DNA of 64,000 nt from Actinomadura graeca (GTDB lineage: Bacteria; Actinomycetota; Actinomycetes; Streptosporangiales; Streptosporangiaceae), in NCBI RefSeq assembly GCF_019175365.1, contig NZ_CP059572.1, positions 620,001-684,000 of the forward strand, written 5' to 3'. Of the stretch, positions 1-10,446 are shown one piece after another (the stretch's first letter is position 1; each line of letters starts with the position of its first letter). The translations under genes and the position numbers were made by a program. The notes under the pieces are model-generated. The model was not told the DNA's origin. It saw only the letters and a list, made by a program, of their open reading frames with translations, and made no database searches.

Positions 1-1
1 C

Positions 2-1459
2 GCGGGGGTGCGGGCCCTCACCGCCATCCCGACGCTCGGCCCGAAGAAGGCCCTGGCCGTCTACGAGCAGCTCGGCATCTCCTCGGTGGACGAGCTGGCC
101 GCCGCCATCGCCGAGGGCCGGCTCGCCGGCCTCAAGGGCTTCGGCGCCAAGACCGAGGAGAACATCCTGCGCGGCATCGGGCTGATGCGCGACGCCGGCG
201 AGCGCGTCCTGGTCGACGCGGCCGCGGGCGTCGCCGACGAGGTCGTCGCCGCGCTGTCCCGGCTGCCGCAGGTGGAGCGCTGCGCGCACGCCGGGTCGCT
301 GCGCCGGATGCGCGAGACGATCGGGGACGTCGACGTCCTCGCCGCGTCCCGCGATCCCCGCCCGGTCATGGAGGCGTTCACCGCGCTGCCGTTCGCCGCC
401 GAGGTCGTCGCGGGAGGCGACAAGAAGACCTCGATCCGCACGTCCACGGGCCTCCAGGTCGACCTGCGGGTCGTGCCGCCCGAGTCGTGGGGCGCGGCCC
501 TCCAGTATTTCACCGGCTCCCAGGCCCACAACATCCGCACCCGCGAGATCGCGGTCAAGGCCGGCCTCAAGCTGTCGGAGTACGGCCTGTTCCACGCCGG
601 ATCCGGCGAGCTGGTCGTCTCCGAGACCGAGGAGGAGGTCTACGGGCGGCTCGGCCTGCCCTGGATCCACCCCGCCCTCCGCGAGGACACCGGCGAGATC
701 GAGGCCGCGCTCGGCGACGCCCTCCCCTCCCTGGTCACCGTCGAGGACCTGCGGGGCGACCTGCACAGCCACACCGACCTGACCGACGGCGTCGCGACGC
801 TGGAGCAGATGGCCGACGCCGCGGCGGCCCGCGGCCTGGAGTACTACGCGATCACCGACCACGCGCCGGACCTGGTCATGCAGCGCATGACCGACGAGAA
901 GATGCTCGCCCAGCGCGACCGGATCGCCGCGCTCCAGGAGCACTATCCCGGGCTGGTGCTCCTCCACGGCACCGAGCTGAACATCGGCCCCGACGGCGGC
1001 GTCGACTGGGACGCCGGCTTCCTGTCCGCGTTCGACGTCTGCGTCGCCTCCGTCCACTCCCACTTCACGCAGGACCGGCGGGACATGACCCGGCGCCTCG
1101 TCCGCGCCTGCGAGAACCCGCACGTCCACGTCATCGGGCACCCCACCGCCCGCAGCATCGGCCGCCGCGCGCCGGTGGACGCCGACTGGGACGAGGTCTT
1201 CCGCGCCGCCGCCCGCACCGGCACCGCCATGGAGATCGACTCGTTCCCCGACCGGCTCGACCTGCCCGCCGACCTGGTCCGCCGGGCCAAGCGGCTCGGG
1301 GTCGTGTTCGCGATCGACACCGACGCCCACTCCGTCGGCCATCACGCCAACATCCGCTACGGCGTGGGCACCGCCCAGCGGGGCTGGCTGACCCCCGACG
1401 ACGTCATCAACACCTGGCCCCTGCCGCGCCTCCGCGAGTTCCTCCAGAAGAAGCCCTGA
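2..1459 (+). CDS. polX: PolX family DNA polymerase with PHP domain (5' truncated by window edge)
   Basis: C-terminal ~485 residues of a bacterial X-family DNA polymerase, which fills short gaps in base excision repair; the fused PHP domain normally supplies a Mn-dependent 3'-5' exonuclease or phosphatase. The palm signature GSLRRMRETIGDVDVL (about 293-340) carries two catalytic Asp, and VDLRVV about 120 nt later gives the third. The PHP metal ligands are visible: DLHSH (about 760), ITDHAPD, HGTELN, VHSH, IGHPT and DTDAH (about 1320). Family members are about 570 residues, so roughly 90 are missing; the frame is open to the left edge and the GTG at 8 is probably internal. No catalytic residue appears lost. 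Confidence 0.93.
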   Translation, partial: AGVRALTAIPTLGPKKALAVYEQLGISSVDELAAAIAEGRLAGLKGFGAKTEENILRGIGLMRDAGERVLVDAAAGVADEVVAALSRLPQVERCAHAGSLRRMRETIGDVDVLAASRDPRPVMEAFTALPFAAEVVAGGDKKTSIRTSTGLQVDLRVVPPESWGAALQYFTGSQAHNIRTREIAVKAGLKLSEYGLFHAGSGELVVSETEEEVYGRLGLPWIHPALREDTGEIEAALGDALPSLVTVEDLRGDLHSHTDLTDGVATLEQMADAAAARGLEYYAITDHAPDLVMQRMTDEKMLAQRDRIAALQEHYPGLVLLHGTELNIGPDGGVDWDAGFLSAFDVCVASVHSHFTQDRRDMTRRLVRACENPHVHVIGHPTARSIGRRAPVDADWDEVFRAAARTGTAMEIDSFPDRLDLPADLVRRAKRLGVVFAIDTDAHSVGHHANIRYGVGTAQRGWLTPDDVINTWPLPRLREFLQKKP

Positions 1460-1517
1460 GCCACCGGACGCGGCGCAGATCCCCGGTCCGGCCCCCGTGG
1501 GAGGCGGTCCAGGGGCG

Positions 1518-2519
1518 TCAGGCGGGCTGAGGCGCCTCGGCCGCCGCAGGACCGGGCGCGGGCGACGCGGTCACCGGCGCGGGCCCCCGGTCCCGCAGGG
1601 CGCAGACGAGGCGCCACGCGGCGATCCACATGAGGACGGAGCCGAGCATGTGCAGCACCACCAGCGGCCCCGGCACACCCATGAAGTACTGGATGTAGCC
1701 CACCGCCCCCTGGGCGAGTTCCAGGGCGATCAGCTCGTGGACGCGGCGGCGCGCGGCCGGCGGCGCGCCCACACGGTGGAGCGCGGCGGCGGTGAGGACC
1801 GTCAGGGCGACCGCGGCCCAGGCAAGGACGCTGTGCACGCGGGTGACGTCCTCGATGTTGAAACCCCAGCGGCGGGACTCGGCGTCCCCCGCGTGCGGGC
1901 CGGTGCCGGTGACGACCGTGCCCGTCACGAGGACGGCGCCGCAGGCGGCCACGAGCCCGGCGGCCAGGCGGCGGACGGGACGCGGGACGAGCGGCCGGGG
2001 CGGCGCGTCGCCCTCCCCGGCGCGGACCCACAGGACGACGCAGAAGACCAGCAGGGCGGGCGAGACGAGGAAATGCAGGGACACCGACGCCGGGTGCAGC
2101 TCCGTGAGGACGACGATGCCGCCGATCACGGCCTGGGCGACGACGCTCATCGGCTGGGCCAGCGCCCACCGGACCAGGTCGCGGCGGCGGGGCCGCAGGC
2201 GCAGCGCGGCGGCGAACACCAGCACGCCGACCGCCAGCACGACGAACGTGAGCATCCGGTTGCCGAACTCGATCGCCATGTTCAGCGCCGGGTGCTCCGG
2301 GCTGTGCGTCGGGACGAGGCTGTCCCCGGTGCAGCGGGGCCAATCGGGGCAGCCGAGCCCCGACTTGGTGACCCGGACGGCACCGCCGGTCGCGACGATC
2401 GCCGCGTTGCCGATGACGCCGAGCAGCGCCAGGAACCGCAGCGACCCGGCGGTGGGACGCCAGACGGCGTCGCGCGCCCGGGTCAGCGGGTTCGGGGATC
2501 GTTCGGCCACGGGGACCAT
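1518..2519 (-). CDS. ctaA: Heme A synthase (COX15/CtaA)
   Basis: 333-residue membrane enzyme that oxidises heme O to heme A for the aa3-type cytochrome oxidase. The signature VRVTKSGLGCPDWPRC near residue 48 contains the extracytoplasmic Cys pair region. Haem-ligand helices are recognisable by EFGNR (~86), ELHPASVSLHF (~140), RVHSVLAW (~225) and VVLHMLGS near the C-terminus. Seven to eight hydrophobic segments fit the family. It lies on the same strand as, but separate from, ctaB (3865-4890), with a PrsW-type gene between them, so the heme A pathway is split but local. The start ATG gives the usual family length. Confidence 0.95.
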   Translation of the reverse strand: MVPVAERSPNPLTRARDAVWRPTAGSLRFLALLGVIGNAAIVATGGAVRVTKSGLGCPDWPRCTGDSLVPTHSPEHPALNMAIEFGNRMLTFVVLAVGVLVFAAALRLRPRRRDLVRWALAQPMSVVAQAVIGGIVVLTELHPASVSLHFLVSPALLVFCVVLWVRAGEGDAPPRPLVPRPVRRLAAGLVAACGAVLVTGTVVTGTGPHAGDAESRRWGFNIEDVTRVHSVLAWAAVALTVLTAAALHRVGAPPAARRRVHELIALELAQGAVGYIQYFMGVPGPLVVLHMLGSVLMWIAAWRLVCALRDRGPAPVTASPAPGPAAAEAPQPA

Positions 2520-2558
2520 CGTATGGCCGGGTGCCCGCCGCCGGGATCCGGCCCCCGG

Positions 2559-3770
2559 TCACACGCCATAGGGCCCCGGGGCCTGCGGCGGGAGGAACCC
2601 GGACGGCCCGTCCGGCGCCCACGGCGGGCCCTGCCGCGCCTGCGGCGGGGTGCGCAGGAACGCCTGCCTGGCCAGCGCCATCAGGCCGAGCAGGGCCTCG
2701 CGGCGGGCGGCGAACCAGTGCGGTTCGGCGACGCCCCGGTCGGCGCGCTTGTGCAGCAGCGCCAGCTCGGTCGCGGCGAGCTGGTAGTCGACCATCGCGC
2801 GCCCGGCGGGCGCGCCGCCGACCGAGCGCGCCCAGCGGCGGGCGGCCCGCCGGGACGGGATCGAGCGCAGCATCCGCACGTCCTGCGGCGTCACCAGCCC
2901 GGTGCCCGCGTACATCGGCAGGTACGCCTCGATCCGCCGGACGGTGTTGCGGCGCTCCACCGCGACGATCACGATCAGCGCGACGAGGACGCAGAAGTCC
3001 AGGACGTACACGACGCCGAGGCCGCCGAGGCCGAACGTGGTGGCGCCGTTCCACAGCCCGTGCAGCAGCATCGCGCCGAGCAGGCCGAGGACGGGCGCGA
3101 GGACCTGCCCCCTGCGGTGCGTCGCGGCGTAGGCGACGCCGAGGCCGGTCATCGCCGTGAACAGCGGGTGGCTGAGCGGCGCGATCAGCCCGCGCAGGAC
3201 GAACACCGACGTGAGCTGCTGCGCGCCGCCGTCGTCGAAGGCCCGCATGTAATAGGTGATGTTCTCCATCATGGCGAAGCCCAGCCCGACCATCGCGGCG
3301 TAGATCAGCCCGTCGGCGAAGCCGTCGATCTCGTTGCGGCGGAACCACAGCAGGCCGAACAGCACGGCGCCCTTCAGCGACTCCTCGATCAGCGGGGCGC
3401 CGAAGGTGGCGCTGACGAAGTGCCCCTTCTGCTCGCCGAAGATCGGCACGGTCACGTACAGCAGGCCGAGGGTGTTGAGCACCAGGGCCCCGAGGACGGC
3501 GACGCCCGCGCCCCACATGAACGAGAAGACCAGGGCGCGCGGCGGCTCGGGCTCCAGCCGGTCCAGCATGAGCGCGAGCGCGATCAGCAGCGGGATCGGG
3601 ATGATCGCGAGGAGCGCCCCCACCCAGAACCCGGCGCCGCCGTAGAGCGCGTCGATGCCGAGCGCGACCACCGCGCAGAAGCCGGAGACGGTCAGTCCCG
3701 CGATGAGGGCGACCGGGGGCCGGCCCGGGATCCGCCCCTCCAGCACCGCCTTGGGATCGACACGCGCCAT
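2559..3770 (-). CDS. PrsW-family intramembrane metalloprotease
   Basis: 403-residue polytopic membrane protein. Signature residues of peptidase family M82 are present: IEESLKG (the EE pair), then E-x-x-DG-x-x-Y followed by GLGFAMMENI, SHPLFTA, and LHGLWNG. In Bacillus, PrsW cleaves an anti-sigma factor; the substrate here is unknown. The start ATG at 3770 (MARVDPK) is chosen because the in-frame extension upstream is Arg/Ser-rich non-coding-like sequence. A soluble C-terminal tail of about 120 residues ends in a Pro/Gly-rich stretch. The downstream ctaA start is about 40 nt away, so co-transcription with it is likely. Confidence 0.85.
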   Translation of the reverse strand: MARVDPKAVLEGRIPGRPPVALIAGLTVSGFCAVVALGIDALYGGAGFWVGALLAIIPIPLLIALALMLDRLEPEPPRALVFSFMWGAGVAVLGALVLNTLGLLYVTVPIFGEQKGHFVSATFGAPLIEESLKGAVLFGLLWFRRNEIDGFADGLIYAAMVGLGFAMMENITYYMRAFDDGGAQQLTSVFVLRGLIAPLSHPLFTAMTGLGVAYAATHRRGQVLAPVLGLLGAMLLHGLWNGATTFGLGGLGVVYVLDFCVLVALIVIVAVERRNTVRRIEAYLPMYAGTGLVTPQDVRMLRSIPSRRAARRWARSVGGAPAGRAMVDYQLAATELALLHKRADRGVAEPHWFAARREALLGLMALARQAFLRTPPQARQGPPWAPDGPSGFLPPQAPGPYGV

Positions 3771-3864
3771 GACGCGAGCGTATCGGGCACGTCGGGCGGA
3801 GCGCGAAGCGCGTCCCGTCACGGAGGGGGACAGGACGGTGGCGGCCGGGGCAGGCCGGGCGGGC

Positions 3865-4890
3865 TCAGTGGAGCAGCGGGTCGACGGCGACCGCCGTGAA
3901 CAGCAACGCGAGGTAGACGTTGGAGAGGTGGAAGAAGCGCATCGGCCGCAGGTGGACACCGGTCACCCCGGCGCGGACCGCCCTCAGCAGCCGGTGGCCC
4001 TCGGCGAGGAACACCAGCCCGAGGACGACGGCGACGGCGCCGTACACCGGTCCCATCCCGGCCACCGGCCACAGCAGCAGCGAGCAGGCCACGGTCGCGT
4101 AGGTGTAGGCGAGGCTCTCGGTGACGACGCGGCGCTCCCCGGCGACGACCGGCAGCATCGGGACCTTGGCGACCGCGTAGTCCTCGCGGTAGCGCATGGC
4201 GAGCGTCCAGGTGTGCGGCGGCGTCCACAGGAACACGACGCCGAACAGCACGAACGGGGTCCACGCGACGCCGCCGGTGACCGCCGCCCAGCCGATGAGC
4301 ACGGGCATGCACCCGGCGATGCCCCCCCACACCACGTTCTGGGAGGTGCGCCGCTTCAGCAGCAGCGAGTAGACGAAGACGTAGAACAGGATCGCGAACA
4401 GCGAGCCCGCCGCGGCGAGCGGGTTCACCGTGACGAGGAACCCGGCGGTGGACAGCGCGGCGAGCGTGATCCCGAAGATCAGGGCGCGGGCGGGGGTGAC
4501 CTGGTGGCGGGCCAGCGGGCGGCGCCGGGTGCGGCGCATCTTGGCGTCGATGTCGCGGTCGATGTAGCAGTTGACCGCGTTGGCGGCACCGGCCGACATC
4601 GTCCCGAACGCCAGCGTCAGCAGGACGGTGGACAGCCGCGGGACGCCGCGCTCGGCCAGGAACATCACCGGGATCGTGGTGATCAGGAGCAGCTCGATCA
4701 CGCGCGGCTTGGTCAGCGCCACGTAGGCCCGCAGGCTCGCGCCGAGCGCCCGCGCGCCGCCGAGGGACCGCCCGGCGGCCACCGGGCCGGCCACCGGTTC
4801 GAGGGGGGCCACGGGCACCTCCGGCACCTGCTCGTCGAGCTCGACCCCGCGCTTGTTACTGAGCACCGTCACAATCGGGTCCACGTCCAA
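3865..4890 (-). CDS. ctaB: Protoheme IX farnesyltransferase (heme O synthase)
   Basis: UbiA-superfamily prenyltransferase that adds a farnesyl group to haem B. The first Asp-rich motif is [20 protein letters not shown], and the second cytoplasmic loop contains [14 protein letters not shown]; nine hydrophobic segments follow [13 protein letters not shown]. The length of 341 residues is slightly long because of a soluble N-terminus of ~50 residues. The frame opens at TTG 4890; GTG codons at 4884 and 4872 are equally possible starts, and no strong Shine-Dalgarno decides. The gene is divergent from tkt, a classic actinobacterial arrangement. It supplies substrate to ctaA at 1518-2519. Confidence 0.95.
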   Translation of the reverse strand: MDVDPIVTVLSNKRGVELDEQVPEVPVAPLEPVAGPVAAGRSLGGARALGASLRAYVALTKPRVIELLLITTIPVMFLAERGVPRLSTVLLTLAFGTMSAGAANAVNCYIDRDIDAKMRRTRRRPLARHQVTPARALIFGITLAALSTAGFLVTVNPLAAAGSLFAILFYVFVYSLLLKRRTSQNVVWGGIAGCMPVLIGWAAVTGGVAWTPFVLFGVVFLWTPPHTWTLAMRYREDYAVAKVPMLPVVAGERRVVTESLAYTYATVACSLLLWPVAGMGPVYGAVAVVLGLVFLAEGHRLLRAVRAGVTGVHLRPMRFFHLSNVYLALLFTAVAVDPLLH

Positions 4891-5377
4891 CTAGGGATGG
4901 GAAATCGCGCGCCGCCTCGGTGGTGCCCCCCGCGATCCGGGCCGGCCTCGGCTTGGGTGCGACTTCGGCTTGGTGAAGATACCGCGGCGGCTGCCGTCAG
5001 CCGCGCAATCACTGTAGACCGACCCCTCCGCGGGTCGCTCACCGGGTCGCCGGCAGGCCCGCGCAGGCGGGGCGCGGACGGAGGTTAGCGGCACGCCGAT
5101 CGGGCAGGGTGTCGGAGCGGCGCGGACCGCCGGTCACGCTCCTGCCTGCGGCGGGCCGCCCGCGCGATAGGGTCGCGGAGGGCGCGGCACGATCTTTCGT
5201 CGGCCATGCGGACGATGGTCGGAAGGGGCCCGAGGGGAAGACGCACGGCGGGGCCGGGCGTTACGACCATGGGGCCTCCGCGGAAGGCGCGCCCGCGTCC
5301 GCGGCGGGCACATCACTGGCAAGTGGCATCGCTGACAAGTGGTTCCAGAGAGCGGTTCGAGAGGAGCCTGGCGTTCC
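4891..5377. other. Divergent ctaB/tkt intergenic region
   Basis: 487 bases without a convincing gene. On the minus strand a -10-like TACAGT (5011-5016) could serve ctaB, leaving a leader of about 110 nt that includes a small hairpin (GCGGCT-N6-AGCCGC at about 4987-5004). On the plus strand an open frame at 5109-5381 ends in a GTGA overlap with the tkt start, but its low-complexity Arg/Gly/Ala content does not look coding. No recognised riboswitch or operator is seen. Confidence 0.4.
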
Positions 5378-7504
5378 GTGAGTGGGGACAACAGCACGTT
5401 TGAATGGTCCGACCTGGACCGGCGGGCGGTGGACGTGATCCGCGCCCTCGCCATGGACGCGGTCGAGGAGGCGGGCTCCGGTCACCCCGGGACCGCGATG
5501 AGCCTCGCACCGGCCGCCTACCTTCTCTTCCAGCGGTTCCTCAAGCACGACCCGACGGACCCGCACTGGGCCGGCCGCGACCGGTTCGTGCTCTCCTGCG
5601 GGCACTCCAGCCTGACCCTGTACATCCAGCTGTACCTGTCGGGCTACCCCCTGACGCTGGACGACCTGAAGTCGCTGCGCAAGTGGGACAGCCTCACCCC
5701 CGGCCACCCGGAGTACGGGCACACCGCGGGCGTGGAGACGACCACCGGCCCCCTCGGCCAGGGCATCGCGAACGCGGTCGGCATGGCGATGGCCGCGCGC
5801 CGCGAGCGCGGCCTGTTCGACCCGGACGCGCCGCAGGGCGGCTCCCCCTTCGACCACACCATCTGGGCGTTCGCGTCCGATGGCGACATCGAGGAGGGCA
5901 TCAGCCACGAGGCGAGCGCCCTCGCCGGGCACCAGCGGCTCGGCAACCTGGTGCTGCTGTACGACGACAACCACATCTCGATCGAGGACGACACCGCGAT
6001 CGCGCTGTCGGAGGACGTGCGGGCCCGGTACGCGGCGTACGGCTGGGACGTGCACAGCGTCGACTGGACCGAGAACGGCGACTACGAGGAGAACGTCGGC
6101 GCGCTCGCCGCGGCGTTCGCCGCCGCCAAGGCCGAGACGTCCCGCCCGTCCCTGGTCGCGCTGCGGACGATCATCGGGTGGCCGGCGCCGAACAAGAAGA
6201 ACACCGGCAAGATCCACGGTTCCGCCCTGGGCGCCGACGAGGTCGCCGCGACCAAGGCGATCCTCGGCCTGGACCCGGCGGAGACCTTCCAGGTCCCCGA
6301 GGACGTGCTGGCGCACGCCCGCGAGGTGACCGCGCGCGGCCGGGCCGGCCACGCCGAGTGGAACGCGGCGTTCCAGGCGTGGCGGTCGGCGAACCCCGAG
6401 CGCGCCGCCGAGTACGACCGCATCTCGGCCCGGACCCTTCCCGCGGGCTGGGAGGAGGCACTCCCGGAGTTCGCGGCGGGCAAGGACCTCGCGACCCGCG
6501 CCGCGTCCGGCGAGGTGCTCACCGCGCTGGCGCCGGCGCTGCCGGAGCTGTGGGGCGGCTCGGCGGACCTGGCCGAGAGCAACAACACGACGATGAAGGG
6601 CGAGCCGTCCTTCATCCCCGAGGAGTTCCAGACCAAGGAGTTCCCCGGCGGGCGGTACGGCCGCACGCTGCACTTCGGGGTCCGCGAGCACGCGATGGGC
6701 GCGATCTGCAACGGCATCGCCCTGCACGGCGGCACCCGCCCGTACGGCGGCACCTTCCTGATCTTCAGTGACTACATGCGCCCGGCCGTGCGGCTGGCGG
6801 CGCTGATGAAGCTGCCGGTCACCTACGTGTGGACGCACGACTCGATCGGCCTCGGCGAGGACGGCCCCACCCACCAGCCGGTCGAGCACCTGTGGGCGCT
6901 GCGGGCGATCCCCGGCCTGGACGTGGTGCGCCCGGCGGACGCCAACGAGACGGCCGTCGCGTGGCGGACCGTCCTGCGGCACGCCGACCGCCCGGCGGGG
7001 CTGGCGCTGACCCGGCAGAAGCTGCCGACGCTGGAGCGCGGCGGCGAGTTCGCGTCCGCGGACGGCGTCGCCAAGGGCGGCTACGTGCTGGCGGACGCCG
7101 AGGGCGGCCGCCCCGAGGTGATCATCATCGCGACGGGCAGCGAGGTGCAGATCGCGCTGGAGGCGCGGGAGGCGCTGCAGTCCGGGGGCACCCCCACGCG
7201 CGTTGTCTCGATGCCGTGCGTGGAGTGGTTCGAGGAGCAGACCGACGCCTACCGCCAGGAGGTGCTGCCGCCGGGCGTCCGCGCCCGCGTGTCGGTGGAG
7301 GCCGGGATCGCGCTCGGCTGGCGCGGCTACATCGGCGACGCCGGCGAGTCGGTGAGCCTGGAGCACTTTGGCGCGTCCGCCGACTACAAGACCCTGTTCC
7401 AGCAGTTCGGACTCACCTCCGAGCGGGTCGTCGCGGCGGCGAAGGCCAGCCTGATCAAGGCCGGCGTCAAGGACGCCGGGCGAGGCTCCACCACCGGCAA
7501 CTGA
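5378..7504 (+). CDS. tkt: Transketolase
   Basis: 708-residue thiamine-diphosphate enzyme of the non-oxidative pentose phosphate pathway. N-terminal residues include [15 protein letters not shown]; the ThDP/Mg motif is [19 protein letters not shown] followed by [11 protein letters not shown]. The pyrimidine domain shows [16 protein letters not shown] with its conserved Glu, and [16 protein letters not shown] with the usual His/Asp. The GTG at 5378 is preferred over the GTG at 5339 because GAGGAG (5361-5366) sits at a workable distance and the protein then starts where the family does. It is the first gene of a plus-strand operon running to pgl. A perfect inverted repeat separates it from tal. 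Confidence 0.97.
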   Translation: MSGDNSTFEWSDLDRRAVDVIRALAMDAVEEAGSGHPGTAMSLAPAAYLLFQRFLKHDPTDPHWAGRDRFVLSCGHSSLTLYIQLYLSGYPLTLDDLKSLRKWDSLTPGHPEYGHTAGVETTTGPLGQGIANAVGMAMAARRERGLFDPDAPQGGSPFDHTIWAFASDGDIEEGISHEASALAGHQRLGNLVLLYDDNHISIEDDTAIALSEDVRARYAAYGWDVHSVDWTENGDYEENVGALAAAFAAAKAETSRPSLVALRTIIGWPAPNKKNTGKIHGSALGADEVAATKAILGLDPAETFQVPEDVLAHAREVTARGRAGHAEWNAAFQAWRSANPERAAEYDRISARTLPAGWEEALPEFAAGKDLATRAASGEVLTALAPALPELWGGSADLAESNNTTMKGEPSFIPEEFQTKEFPGGRYGRTLHFGVREHAMGAICNGIALHGGTRPYGGTFLIFSDYMRPAVRLAALMKLPVTYVWTHDSIGLGEDGPTHQPVEHLWALRAIPGLDVVRPADANETAVAWRTVLRHADRPAGLALTRQKLPTLERGGEFASADGVAKGGYVLADAEGGRPEVIIIATGSEVQIALEAREALQSGGTPTRVVSMPCVEWFEEQTDAYRQEVLPPGVRARVSVEAGIALGWRGYIGDAGESVSLEHFGASADYKTLFQQFGLTSERVVAAAKASLIKAGVKDAGRGSTTGN

Positions 7505-7508
7505 CCGG

Positions 7509-7533
7509 GCGGGCCCCGCCCGGCGGGGCCCGC
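7509..7533 (+). terminator. Perfect inverted repeat between tkt and tal
   Basis: Twelve-base arms (GCGGGCCCCGCC and its complement) around one central base, immediately after the tkt stop. There is no T-tract, as is usual in high-GC actinomycetes. Because tal, the pgi-like genes and zwf follow on the same strand, it may act as a partial terminator or an RNA 3'-end stabiliser rather than a full stop. Confidence 0.5.
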
Positions 7534-7575
7534 GCCGCGTCGGCCCCCGCCGAACTCGAAGACGAGGAGAAAGCG

Positions 7576-8691
7576 ATGAGCGACATTCTGAAGCGGCTCT
7601 CCGACGAGGGCGTGTCGATCTGGCTCGACGACATCAGCCGGGAGCGGCTGCGCACGGGCAACCTGGCGGAGCTGGTCAGGGACAAGCACGTCGTGGGCGT
7701 CACGTCCAACCCGACGATCTTCGCCAAGGCGCTGAGCAAGGGATCGGCCTACGACGACCAGGTCCGCGACCTGGCGCTGCGCGGCGTGGACGTCGAGGAG
7801 GCGTCCCGCGCGATCACCACCTACGACATCCGCTGGGGCTGCGACGTGCTCCGCCCCGTCTACGACAGGACGGACGGCCTCGACGGGCGCGTGTCGATCG
7901 AGGTGGACCCGCGGCTGGCCCGCGAGACCGCCAAGACCGTCGCCGAGGCGCGGGCGCTGTGGTGGATGGTGGACCGGCCCAACCTGTTCATCAAGATCCC
8001 GGCGACCGAGGAGGGGCTGGAGGCGATCACGGCGGCGCTGGCCGAGGGCATCAGCGTGAACGTGACGCTGATCTTCTCCCTGGAGCGCTATGGCAAGGTC
8101 ATCGACGCGTTCTTCACGGGCCTGGAGCAGGCCCGCGCGAACGGGCACGACCTGTCGAAGATCGCGTCGGTGGCGTCGTTCTTCGTCAGCCGGGTCGACA
8201 CCGAGATCGACAAGCGGCTCGACAAGATCGGCTCGGAGGAGGCCAAGGCACTGCGGTCGAAGGCGGGCCTGGCGAACGCCCGGCTGGCGTACGCGCTGTA
8301 CGAGGAGAAGTTCGGCACGAGCCGCTGGACGGCGCTCAAGGACGCCGGAGCCCGCCCGCAGCGCCCGCTGTGGGCCTCCACCGGCGTGAAGGACCCCGAC
8401 CTCAACGACACGCTCTACGTGGACGAGCTGGTCGCGCCCGGGACCGTCAACACCATGCCGGAGGCGACGCTGGTCGCCGAGGCCGACCACGGCCAGTTGC
8501 GTGGCGACACCGTCCGCGGCACCTACGACGACGCCCGCGCGCACATGGCGGCGCTCAAGGACGCCGGAGTGGACTACGACGACGTCGTCCGCGTGCTGGA
8601 GGACGAGGGCGTCGAGAAGTTCGCGGTCTCCTGGAAGGAGCTTCTGGAGACCATCGCCGCGGAGCTGGAGTCCAAGAGGGCCGGCGCGTGA
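7576..8691 (+). CDS. tal: Transaldolase
   Basis: 371-residue actinobacterial-type transaldolase that transfers a dihydroxyacetone unit between sugar phosphates through a lysine Schiff base. N-terminal [12 protein letters not shown] holds the catalytic Asp, GVTSNPTIF is the family signature, and the Schiff-base Lys is in [12 protein letters not shown]. The ATG at 7576 is preceded by GAGGAG at 7564-7569. The stop codon overlaps the GTG of the next gene by four bases (GTGA at 8688), indicating translational coupling. It is a free-standing transaldolase, but its coupling to a Pgi-like protein recalls the transaldolase-Pgi fusions known in some bacteria. Confidence 0.97.
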   Translation: MSDILKRLSDEGVSIWLDDISRERLRTGNLAELVRDKHVVGVTSNPTIFAKALSKGSAYDDQVRDLALRGVDVEEASRAITTYDIRWGCDVLRPVYDRTDGLDGRVSIEVDPRLARETAKTVAEARALWWMVDRPNLFIKIPATEEGLEAITAALAEGISVNVTLIFSLERYGKVIDAFFTGLEQARANGHDLSKIASVASFFVSRVDTEIDKRLDKIGSEEAKALRSKAGLANARLAYALYEEKFGTSRWTALKDAGARPQRPLWASTGVKDPDLNDTLYVDELVAPGTVNTMPEATLVAEADHGQLRGDTVRGTYDDARAHMAALKDAGVDYDDVVRVLEDEGVEKFAVSWKELLETIAAELESKRAGA

Positions 8692-10343
8692 CCTCGGTGG
8701 TGACCGCCGGGGGGATCTCGGTCACCATCCGCGGCCCGGTCGTCGACGAGGGCGAGACGGTCCTGGACCGGCTGGTCTCCGACGGCGTGCCGGGGTCGCT
8801 GGCGTCCCGCAACGCCAAGCTCTGGGGACCGGACGCGGCCCCGCTGGCCGCCCGCAGCCTCGGCTGGCTGGGCCTGCCGGAGACCTCCCGGTCGCTGGCG
8901 GCCCGGCTGGCGGGGCCCGCGGCCGAGGCCCGCGAGGCGGGCCTGGACCGGGTCGTGCTGGCCGGCGCGGGCGGTCCCGCGCTCGCCACCGAGGCCGTCT
9001 GCCGGACGGCGGGGGCGGAGCTGACCGTCCTGGACACCACCGACCCGCACGAGGTGTCGGGCGTCCTCGCCGCGGGGCTGGAGCGGACGCTCGTCGTCGT
9101 GACCGGGGACGGCCTGGAGGCCGAGTCGCTCCGCCGCGTCTTCGCGGGGGCGTTCTCCGAGGCGGGCGTGACGGGCGGGGCGCTGGCGCGCCGGTTCGTC
9201 GTCGTCGCGGACGCGGGGTCGTCCCTGGAGGGCGCGGCCCGCGAGGCGGGCCACCACGTCGTCCAGGCCGAGCCGGACGTGGGCGGGCGGTTCGGCGCGC
9301 TCGGCGTGCGGGCGCTGGTGCCCGCCGCTCTCGCCGGGGTGGACGTGAACGCCCTGCTGGACGAGGCGTCCCGGCTGGCGGGTACCCTCCGCCAGCCCTA
9401 CGACAACCCCGCCCTCGCGCTGGGAGCGGCGCTCGGCTCCTCCGCGCTCGCCCACCGCGACAAGCTGGTGATCGCCGACCACGGCAGCGGCCTCGCGGGG
9501 TTCGCCGGGTGGGCCGAGCAGCTGGTGGCGGGCGCGACGGGCAAGCAGGGCAAGGGGCTGCTGCCGGTCGTGGTGGAGGGGGTCGACTCCCCCGGCTTCG
9601 AGCTGACCGGCGAGCTGCGGCGGGTCATCCTCGGCCGCCGCCCGGACGAGCCCGGGCCGGGCCGCGAGGCGGGGCTGAGCGTCGCGGGCCCGCTCGGCGC
9701 GCAGTTCCTGCTGTGGGAGTACGCGACGGCGGTCGCGGCGCGGGTGATCGGCGTCGACCCGTTCAGCGAGCCCGACGCCGGGCAGTCGGCGGCGGCGACG
9801 GCGGCGCTGCTGCGCTCGGAGGAGGGCGCGGCGCCGACCGTGGTCCGGACGCCGCCGGCCCTGGTGTCGGGCGCGGTAGAGGTGCACGCGCCGGACGACC
9901 TGCTGAGGGGCGCCGGGAACCTCGCCGACGCGGTGGACGCGCTCATCGAGGCCGTCCCGGAGCGCGGGTACCTCGCAGTCCTGGCCTACCTGGACCGTTC
10001 CGGCGACGCCGGGGCCGCGGACCTGCGGGCCCTGCTGGCCGCACGGGCGGCCAAGCTGCGCAAGCGGCCGGCGCCCGTCACGTTCGGATGGGGGCCGCGG
10101 CACCTCCACGCGACCGGGCAGTTCCACAAGGGCGGCCCGCCGAACGGCGCGTTCCTGCAGATCACCGGGGCCGTCACCGCCGACGTCCCGGTCCCGGGCC
10201 GTCCCCACACCCTGGGCGAGCTCCAGCTGGCCCAGGCGTTCGGCGACCTGCGGGTCCTGCGCTCGCTGCCGCGCCCGGCCGCGCGGCTCCACCTGCTCGA
10301 CCGCGGGGAGGGCATCGCGCAGCTGAGGGACGCCCTCGGCTGA
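8688..10343 (+). CDS. Phosphoglucose isomerase-like protein, copy 1 (catalytic motifs degenerate)
   Basis: 551 residues with the two-SIS-domain layout of actinobacterial Pgi, clearly homologous along its length: [47 protein letters not shown] and [10 protein letters not shown] with Lys481 retained. The SIS phosphate-binding loop, normally SKSGSTxET, reads VTGDGLEAE (about 138-146). The loop that normally carries the catalytic Glu (ES-x-GK) reads [10 protein letters not shown] (281-290), with Gly where Glu is expected, and GMGGSS is GAGGPA. It is therefore the least diverged of three tandem copies but is predicted not to be a normal isomerase. The start GTG overlaps the tal stop by four bases. 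Confidence 0.85.
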   Translation: MTSVVTAGGISVTIRGPVVDEGETVLDRLVSDGVPGSLASRNAKLWGPDAAPLAARSLGWLGLPETSRSLAARLAGPAAEAREAGLDRVVLAGAGGPALATEAVCRTAGAELTVLDTTDPHEVSGVLAAGLERTLVVVTGDGLEAESLRRVFAGAFSEAGVTGGALARRFVVVADAGSSLEGAAREAGHHVVQAEPDVGGRFGALGVRALVPAALAGVDVNALLDEASRLAGTLRQPYDNPALALGAALGSSALAHRDKLVIADHGSGLAGFAGWAEQLVAGATGKQGKGLLPVVVEGVDSPGFELTGELRRVILGRRPDEPGPGREAGLSVAGPLGAQFLLWEYATAVAARVIGVDPFSEPDAGQSAAATAALLRSEEGAAPTVVRTPPALVSGAVEVHAPDDLLRGAGNLADAVDALIEAVPERGYLAVLAYLDRSGDAGAADLRALLAARAAKLRKRPAPVTFGWGPRHLHATGQFHKGGPPNGAFLQITGAVTADVPVPGRPHTLGELQLAQAFGDLRVLRSLPRPAARLHLLDRGEGIAQLRDALG

Positions 10344-10446
10344 CCGCCGGCGGGCGCGGCCGGAGCCCGTTCACCGGTGGCAGAAGATCGTGGGAGATGG
10401 TCGCGGATGCCCTTTCTCTCCTGGAACGATGGGGGGAGGAGGAACG

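Noticed and set aside
5109..5381. 90-codon frame ending in GTGA at the tkt start
   Set aside because: The overlap is suggestive, but the sequence is low-complexity, lacks a ribosome site, and the tkt start has its own Shine-Dalgarno.
10390..10446. Longer N-terminus for pgi-like copy 2
   Set aside because: The GGAGGAGG site directly precedes GTG 10447, and the extra residues have no counterpart in the other two copies.
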